A stretch of DNA of 18,252 bases from Kangiellaceae bacterium (GTDB taxonomy: Bacteria; Pseudomonadota; Gammaproteobacteria; Enterobacterales; Kangiellaceae): the NCBI GenBank assembly GCA_030148365.1, contig JASBTO010000049.1:1-18252 (forward strand), given 5' to 3'. Shown here one piece after another: positions 13,999-18,252 of this stretch. A model generated the notes under the pieces. That model was not told where the DNA came from and did not search any database. It worked only from the letters and a program-made list of their open reading frames with translations. The position numbers and the translations under genes were made by a program. Each line of letters opens with the position of its first letter. Position 1 is the stretch's first letter.

Positions 13999-15104
13999 CC
14001 AAACTGCAACGCCCGGACACCGAAAACTATCGCCAGCTGTTTCGGGACGACATCCCCTTGCTGGATTTGCGCGCCCAGGTCGAGTTCGATCAGGGAGCAT
14101 TTCCGAATGCGACAAACCGGCCCATTCTCAACGATGCCGAGCGCCACCAGGTCGGGCTCAGTTTTCGCGAACAGGGACAGGAAGCGGCAATTGCGTTGGG
14201 TAACGAACTGGTGTCGGGGGCGGTCAAGGAGCGCCGCGTACAGGCCTGGAAAGAGTTTGCGAGCAACCACCCCGAAGGCTATCTCTATTGTTATCGCGGC
14301 GGTTTGCGCTCCCGGATCGGCCAGCGTTGGCTTGAAGAAGCGGGCATTCCCTATCCGATGGTCGTGGGCGGCTACAAGGCGCTGCGGCGCTTCCTGATTG
14401 ACAATCTGGAGCAGCAGAGCCAGGCGCTGCCCCTGGTGATGATCGGCGGCATGACCGGGACCGGCAAGACCGATCTGCTGAAAGTTATCGGCCGATCTCT
14501 GGATTTGGAAGGGCTCGCCAACCACCGGGGTTCCAGTTTCGGCCGTCATCTTGACGGACAGCCTTCGGCCATCAATTTCCAGAACCAGTTGTCTGTCCGT
14601 CTATTGAAGCTGGCTGACGCCGGCCTGGCGCCGATCGCCGTCGAAGATGAAGGCAAGATGATTGGCAGTCTGTCGATCCCGATGACTTTGCAGGAGAAAA
14701 TGCAGCAGTCGCCCATCGTCCAGATTGAGGAGTCGATCGAGCGCCGGGTGGAGCGTCTGCAGCGGGGCTATGTGGAGGAATCCTACGCCGAGCATGTTGC
14801 CGTCTATAAGGAAGATGCCATGGATTACTACCGGGAATATCTGTTCGATGCCCTGGGTCGAATTCATAAACGTCTGGGCGGACTTCGCTATCAGCGGATC
14901 CGGGCGATGATGAAAGATGCCCTGTCCCGGCAAGCTGCCAGCGGCAATATCGGGGGCCATCGTCATTGGATTGAGGCGCTGCTGCGGGACTACTATGATC
15001 CCATGTACGAGTACCAGCTGGCGGCGAAAAAGGATCGCATCCGGTTTGCCGGCAGCCATGAGGCAGTGCGGGAATATTTGCAGGAAGAGTACGGTATCCA
15101 ATAA
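13995..15104 (+). CDS. mnmH: tRNA 2-selenouridine synthase
   Basis: MnmH (SelU, YbbB) replaces sulfur by selenium at the 2-thiouridine of the wobble position 34 in tRNAs for Lys, Glu and Gln, by way of a geranylated intermediate, using selenophosphate from SelD. The 369-residue length is normal. The N-terminal rhodanese domain has PLLDLRAQVEFDQGAFPNA and the active-site YCYRGGLRSR (C99). The C-terminal P-loop domain starts with MIGGMTGTGKTDLL and includes HRGSSFGRH and IAVEDEGKMIG. The start overlaps the selD stop as ATGA. The gene lacks its own Shine-Dalgarno, so its translation is probably coupled to selD. Confidence 0.97.
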   Translation: MTKLQRPDTENYRQLFRDDIPLLDLRAQVEFDQGAFPNATNRPILNDAERHQVGLSFREQGQEAAIALGNELVSGAVKERRVQAWKEFASNHPEGYLYCYRGGLRSRIGQRWLEEAGIPYPMVVGGYKALRRFLIDNLEQQSQALPLVMIGGMTGTGKTDLLKVIGRSLDLEGLANHRGSSFGRHLDGQPSAINFQNQLSVRLLKLADAGLAPIAVEDEGKMIGSLSIPMTLQEKMQQSPIVQIEESIERRVERLQRGYVEESYAEHVAVYKEDAMDYYREYLFDALGRIHKRLGGLRYQRIRAMMKDALSRQAASGNIGGHRHWIEALLRDYYDPMYEYQLAAKKDRIRFAGSHEAVREYLQEEYGIQ

Positions 15105-15121
15105 GCGCGGAAGTAATTACT

Positions 15122-16123
15122 TTGCTGACCACCCACAAAAAACGAAAGCAACAGGAGACTGCGGAGCGCAGCTCTCGTCCGCACCGGAAAATCGGTCTCG
15201 CCCTCGGTTCCGGATCCGCCCGGGGCAGTGCCCATATCGGGGTGCTCAAGGAACTGGCGGCCCTGGGTATCGAGCCGGATATTGTCGCCGGGACTTCCGC
15301 CGGCGCTCTCGTCGGCGCGGCTTATGCAGCTGGCGGTCTGTCGTTACTGGAAGACTTCATGCGCGGCCTGTCCAGTCGGGATGTGATGCGTTATCTGAAT
15401 ATCCGTCTGCTGGCCGGTGGCGGTTTCGCCGATGGCCGGCGTTTGATTGACGAACTCCGGAACATGACCGGGGATCGGAGTTTTGACGAACTCGACAAGC
15501 CCCTCGGGATAGTCGCGACCGACCTGCACCGGGGCCGCGAAGTCTGGCTCAGGTCCGGCAATGTCTGGGACTCGGTGCGGGCATCGATCAGCTTGCCGGG
15601 CATCATGACCCCCGCCAAGTTGGAGGAGCGCTGGTTGGTGGATGGCGGCCTCGTGAATCCGGTCCCGGTATCCCTCGCCTTTGCCATGGGCGCTGACATG
15701 GTGATCGCCGTGAACCTGAATGGCGACATGCTGCTGTCATCGTCCCCATCATTCAATGCCGGATCCGGGGATCCCATGGGCGAGACGGGCTTCCTCGATA
15801 AAATCGGTCTCGGGGCGCGCGGAAAGTCACCGGTGGAACCGGCTTCAGGCCAGTCGGTACCCAGGGTTTTCGAGGTGATTAACGGCTCCATAGCCATTAT
15901 GCAGGATCGGATCACCCGCAGCCGCATGGTCGGCGAGCCGCCGGATTTGCTGATCACGCCGAGGCTGGGCAGTCTGGGGTTGATGGAATTCGATCGGGCG
16001 GCGGAAGCCATCGAAGAGGGCCACCGGGCGGTTCAGGAAATGCGCCCCCGGATCGAGGCCCTGTTTGAGCACGAATTCATGTCAGAGCCTCCTGCAGGGC
16101 GGACTCAAGACTCGGATACCTGA
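15122..16123 (+). CDS. Patatin-like phospholipase family protein (RssA-type)
   Basis: Patatin-like proteins are Ser-Asp dyad lipid acyl hydrolases. The 333-residue protein has the oxyanion-hole loop GLALGSGSARGSAHIGVL, the nucleophile elbow GTSAG with S59, and DGGLVNPVPV with the catalytic D174. There is no signal peptide; the basic N-terminus (KKRKQQETAERSSRPHRK) suggests a cytosolic protein that may touch the membrane. Bacterial RssA-like proteins of this size mostly have unknown substrates. The TTG start at 15122 lies 17 bases after mnmH with a GGAAG about ten bases upstream, and no in-frame ATG or GTG precedes the catalytic domain. The 3' end overlaps the convergent epimerase gene by 47 bases. 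Confidence 0.92.
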   Translation: MLTTHKKRKQQETAERSSRPHRKIGLALGSGSARGSAHIGVLKELAALGIEPDIVAGTSAGALVGAAYAAGGLSLLEDFMRGLSSRDVMRYLNIRLLAGGGFADGRRLIDELRNMTGDRSFDELDKPLGIVATDLHRGREVWLRSGNVWDSVRASISLPGIMTPAKLEERWLVDGGLVNPVPVSLAFAMGADMVIAVNLNGDMLLSSSPSFNAGSGDPMGETGFLDKIGLGARGKSPVEPASGQSVPRVFEVINGSIAIMQDRITRSRMVGEPPDLLITPRLGSLGLMEFDRAAEAIEEGHRAVQEMRPRIEALFEHEFMSEPPAGRTQDSDT

Positions 16124-16973
16124 ACTGGTAGCCGCTGGCGAGCAGGCGTTGCGGCAGCACTTTTTGGCCGGTCAGCAGCAAGGTCGACATTTCTCCCATC
16201 ATCATTTTCAATACCGAGGCGGGCACCGGCAGCAGTGCCGGGCGGTGTAATTCCCGGGCCAGCGCTTTGGTAAAATCCCGATTGGTGACCGGCTCCGGCG
16301 ACGTCAGGTTGAAGGTGCCCGTCAATTGCGGATGGTGCAGCAAATAGAGCAACACGCCGATCACGTCTTCAAGGTGTACCCAGGACATGTACTGGCGGCC
16401 ATGGCCGAAATGGCCGCCGAGGCCGACACGGAAGGCCGGCAGCATGCGCTTGAGAAAACCGCCGCCGGCGCCGACCACCAGGCCGAGGCGCAGGATACAG
16501 ACCCGGTTTACGAAACTGACGCCTTCTTCGGCAGTCTGCTCCCACAGTTTGCAGAGTTCGTGGCTGAATTCCGGATGGGGCAGGGTGGTCTCGGTGACTT
16601 CCTGAGCGCCTTGATCGCCGTAATAACCGACCGCCGAGGCATTGAGCAACACTTCCGGTTTTTTTTCCTGCCGTGACAGGGCGAGGATCAGCGCTTCCGT
16701 GGTGTCGACCCGACTGTCGATCAGGATCCGCTTGCGCGTCGGGGACCAGCGTTTTTTGGCAATACTTTCACCGGCCAGATTGATGGCGGCGTCAATGCCG
16801 GCGTCTGGCGGCAAATCGGCGAGATTGGTCAGGTACTGGACCCGGTCGCCCCACAGCCGCCGGGCGCTTTTGACATTACGCACGTAGAGCCAGAGCTGAT
16901 GCTTCTGGCTCAGAAGTCGGTGGGTCAGGTGGGTTCCGATAAACCCGGTGGCTCCGGTGACAAGAATATTCAT
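16077..16973 (-). CDS. TIGR01777-family NAD(P)-dependent epimerase-like protein (YfcH-like)
   Basis: This 298-residue short-chain extended dehydrogenase/epimerase has the N-terminal nucleotide-binding MNILVTGATGFIGTHL, then AAINLAGESIAKKRW. The NASAVGYYGDQG segment is the Tyr-containing active-site region of the TIGR01777 (YfcH) family. RLGLVVGAGGGFLKRMLPAF, WVHLEDVIGVLLYLL and FNLTSPEPVTNRDFTKAL are also family features, followed by the C-terminal DUF1731-like region ending in ASGYQFRYPSLESAL. The substrate of the family is not known. It is the second gene after nfuA on the minus strand, 83 bases downstream, with a strong hairpin pair in between. Its last 47 bases are antisense to the end of the patatin gene. 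Confidence 0.95.
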   Translation of the reverse strand: MNILVTGATGFIGTHLTHRLLSQKHQLWLYVRNVKSARRLWGDRVQYLTNLADLPPDAGIDAAINLAGESIAKKRWSPTRKRILIDSRVDTTEALILALSRQEKKPEVLLNASAVGYYGDQGAQEVTETTLPHPEFSHELCKLWEQTAEEGVSFVNRVCILRLGLVVGAGGGFLKRMLPAFRVGLGGHFGHGRQYMSWVHLEDVIGVLLYLLHHPQLTGTFNLTSPEPVTNRDFTKALARELHRPALLPVPASVLKMMMGEMSTLLLTGQKVLPQRLLASGYQFRYPSLESALQEALT

Positions 16974-17016
16974 GGCGGTATCTGCTGTCCTTGGCGGTAT
17001 GTCCGCATTGTTTCCG

Positions 17017-17044
17017 GCTATCCCCGGATAGCTCCGATCCGGGG
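17017..17044 (-). promoter_or_regulatory. Two overlapping, mutually exclusive hairpins between nfuA and the epimerase gene
   Basis: Stem A is GCTATC-CCCG-GATAGC (17017-17032, perfect six pairs, 4-base loop). Stem B is CCCCGGAT-7-ATCCGGGG (17022-17044, perfect eight pairs). They share 17022-17032, so only one can form at a time. On the minus strand stem B begins 12 bases after the nfuA stop. No T run follows on either strand, so this is not a standard terminator; a role in 3' end formation or attenuation is possible. Confidence 0.5.
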
Positions 17045-17056
17045 CTGACTGACAGG

Positions 17057-17644
17057 CTAGCTGTAGTAGGGGTTTTCGCCAGTTTCGTGTTCTGTGGCAT
17101 CACGCACGCCAACCACTTCCGGAATGCGCTCGACCATGGTTTTCTCCACGCCTTCCTTGAGTGTCACGTCCACCATGCTGCAACCGTGGCAACCGCCGCC
17201 GAACTGCAGGATGGCATAGCCTTCGGGGGTCAATTCAATCAGTGCGACCCGGCCGCCATGATTGGCGAGCTGGGGGTTGATTTCCGACTCCAGCAGATAG
17301 CGGATGCGATCTTCGGCGGGCGCGTCATCGGCCACTTTGCGGGCCTTGGCATTGGGCGCTTTCAGGGTCAGTTGACCGCCCAGCTTGTCGGTCTGGTAGT
17401 CGATCTCCGCGGCTTCCAGATAGGCGGCGCTATCCGGGTCGACCATGGCTGAAAAACCTTCATATTTCAGCTCCATATCGTCTTCTTCGACCGCGTCGGG
17501 CGGACAGTAGGAGACGCCGCATTCGGCGTTCGGAGTACCGGGATTGACGACGAACACCCGGATATTGACGCCTTCTTCATCCTGACTTGATAAAAGTTTG
17601 CGGAAATGGGCCTGGGCGGATTCGGAAATAGTGATTAATTGCAT
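17057..17644 (-). CDS. nfuA: Fe-S cluster carrier/biogenesis protein NfuA
   Basis: NfuA carries a [4Fe-4S] cluster to apo-proteins such as aconitase and lipoyl synthase, especially under oxidative or iron stress. The 195-residue protein has the family's two-domain form. The N-terminal degenerate A-type domain (ITISESAQAHFRKLL, AECGVSYCPP) precedes a C-terminal Nfu domain with GGGCHGCSMVDVTLKEGVE. The cluster ligands are C152 and C155. The ATG is well placed after GAGGTG (17653-17658) with an 8-base spacer. An extended -10 lies upstream. The TIGR01777 epimerase gene follows on the same strand, after a pair of alternative hairpins. Confidence 0.97.
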   Translation of the reverse strand: MQLITISESAQAHFRKLLSSQDEEGVNIRVFVVNPGTPNAECGVSYCPPDAVEEDDMELKYEGFSAMVDPDSAAYLEAAEIDYQTDKLGGQLTLKAPNAKARKVADDAPAEDRIRYLLESEINPQLANHGGRVALIELTPEGYAILQFGGGCHGCSMVDVTLKEGVEKTMVERIPEVVGVRDATEHETGENPYYS

Positions 17645-17673
17645 GTAGGTAACACCTCGAAAATTCTTTTGTG

Positions 17674-17682
17674 ATCATAGCA
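17674..17682 (-). promoter_or_regulatory. Extended -10 promoter candidate for nfuA
   Basis: On the minus strand TGCTATGAT is an extended -10 (TATGAT, five of six to consensus). It would start transcription near 17667, giving a leader of about 23 bases that carries the GAGGTG ribosome binding site. No good -35 was seen, as is common for extended -10 promoters. I saw no obvious IscR-type site, but the region is short. Confidence 0.45.
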
Positions 17683-17732
17683 CGGATCACCGGCATAGCA
17701 TCATTATGGGGACGTTTGCGGCGATTTCCAGT

Positions 17733-17762
17733 TTGCCAGCAACAAGGCCGATCCTCTATCCT
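17733..17762 (+). promoter_or_regulatory. Sigma-70-type promoter candidate for the M14 peptidase gene
   Basis: TTGCCA (17733-17738, five of six to consensus) and TATCCT (17757-17762, four of six) are 18 bases apart. Transcription would begin near 17769, leaving a leader of about 26 bases. The start codon at 17795 has only a weak purine-rich sequence (AGAG) upstream. Confidence 0.4.
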
Positions 17763-17794
17763 GCCTGCAATCATTTCAAAGATATCCAGAGTCC

Positions 17795-18252
17795 ATGAAA
17801 TTTCTGATACCGGCCCTGTGGGCCGCAAGCCTGTTCATCGCCGCACCGCCCGCCGCCCATGCCGTCGAGTACTTGTCCGACGAGGTCCGTTACGACGAAG
17901 CCATCCCGACTCCCGAGCAGTTTTTCGGGTTCGAGATCGGCGAGTGGCATATCAATCCGGAGCAGAGCGAAGCCTATCTGCGGGAGCTGGCCCGCCGCTC
18001 CGAGCGGGTTACCCTCAAGGTCACCGGCCGCACCTATGAGCAGAAGCCATTGTTGCTGCTGACCATCACTGCGCCCGACAACCTGGCAAAAATCGAGACC
18101 ATCCGCCGCAATCACCTGGATCTGGACCGGCCCCCCGAGGCTTCCGATCCGGTGATCCTGTGGATGGGCTATTCCGTGCACGGCGATGAGGCCAGCGGCG
18201 CCAATGCCGCCCTGCTGTTCGCCTACCACCTGGCCGCCGCCGAAGGCGAGGT
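17795..18252 (+). CDS. Secreted M14-family zinc carboxypeptidase, 5' part only
   Basis: The frame from the ATG at 17795 stays open to the right edge of the window (152 complete codons), so the gene is truncated by the window rather than broken. It begins with a Sec signal peptide: MKF, a hydrophobic core LIPALWAASLFIAAPPA, and likely cleavage after AHA (residue 23). The mature part has VTGRTYEQKPLLLLTITAP, the region preceding the zinc site in M14 peptidases. VHGDEASGANAALL follows, whose HxxE pair H129 and E132 are the first two zinc ligands. The third ligand and the catalytic Glu lie beyond the edge. The protein is expected in the periplasm or outside the cell and would trim peptides from their C-terminus. 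It is divergently oriented from nfuA, with about 150 bases between them. Confidence 0.9.
   Translation, partial: MKFLIPALWAASLFIAAPPAAHAVEYLSDEVRYDEAIPTPEQFFGFEIGEWHINPEQSEAYLRELARRSERVTLKVTGRTYEQKPLLLLTITAPDNLAKIETIRRNHLDLDRPPEASDPVILWMGYSVHGDEASGANAALLFAYHLAAAEGE

Overview
The window is about 18.25 kb of GC-rich chromosomal DNA from a Gammaproteobacterium. This rests on a GlnE that follows the E. coli protein closely along its length, a waaF-waaG-waaP lipopolysaccharide core cluster, a SelD/MnmH pair and a gammaproteobacterial-type NfuA. The aspartate kinase resembles the kinase half of the xanthomonad-type kinase/decarboxylase fusion; I cannot name a genus. I see no phage, transposon, CRISPR array, tRNA or rRNA. 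It looks like core genome with a small accessory patch in the middle.

Layout: (1) 1-190 holds no gene, only a possible glnE promoter. (2) 191-7181 is one tightly packed plus-strand block: glnE (nitrogen regulation), a small zinc-finger protein, then waaF, waaG and waaP (inner-core LPS heptosyl transfer, glucosyl transfer and heptose phosphorylation), and a CPBP membrane protease. waaF/waaG/waaP overlap, and waaP may be linked to the protease gene by an 18-codon mini-ORF. The ilvE and waaC genes found in the equivalent Pseudomonas cluster are absent here. (3) 7241-8271 is an NADP-dependent MDR oxidoreductase split by an apparent 1-base deletion in a C run. (4) 8268-9115 on the minus strand is an ArsR-type repressor plus SRPBCC protein pair with a palindrome over the repressor start codon. 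(5) 9241-10637 carries a small conserved-looking unknown protein, an LRAT/NlpC-like membrane-anchored protein and a VOC-fold protein, the last two overlapping. (6) 10795-12787 is a standalone aspartate kinase and a second, unrelated SRPBCC-like protein. (7) 12952-16123 is selD-mnmH (selenium activation and tRNA 2-selenouridine synthesis) followed by a patatin-like hydrolase. (8) 16077-17644 on the minus strand is a TIGR01777-type epimerase and nfuA (Fe-S carrier). (9) 17795 to the right edge is the 5' part of a secreted M14 zinc carboxypeptidase.

The themes are envelope biogenesis (LPS core, CPBP protease, patatin, secreted peptidase), nitrogen and aspartate-family metabolism, and tRNA selenation/Fe-S maintenance. 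I did not find a convincing new defence or mobile system. The items most worth a second look are the frameshifted oxidoreductase, the waaP/mini-ORF/CPBP junction, the ArsR palindrome, the LRAT-like gene with its small unknown neighbour, and the two mutually exclusive hairpins between nfuA and the epimerase gene.
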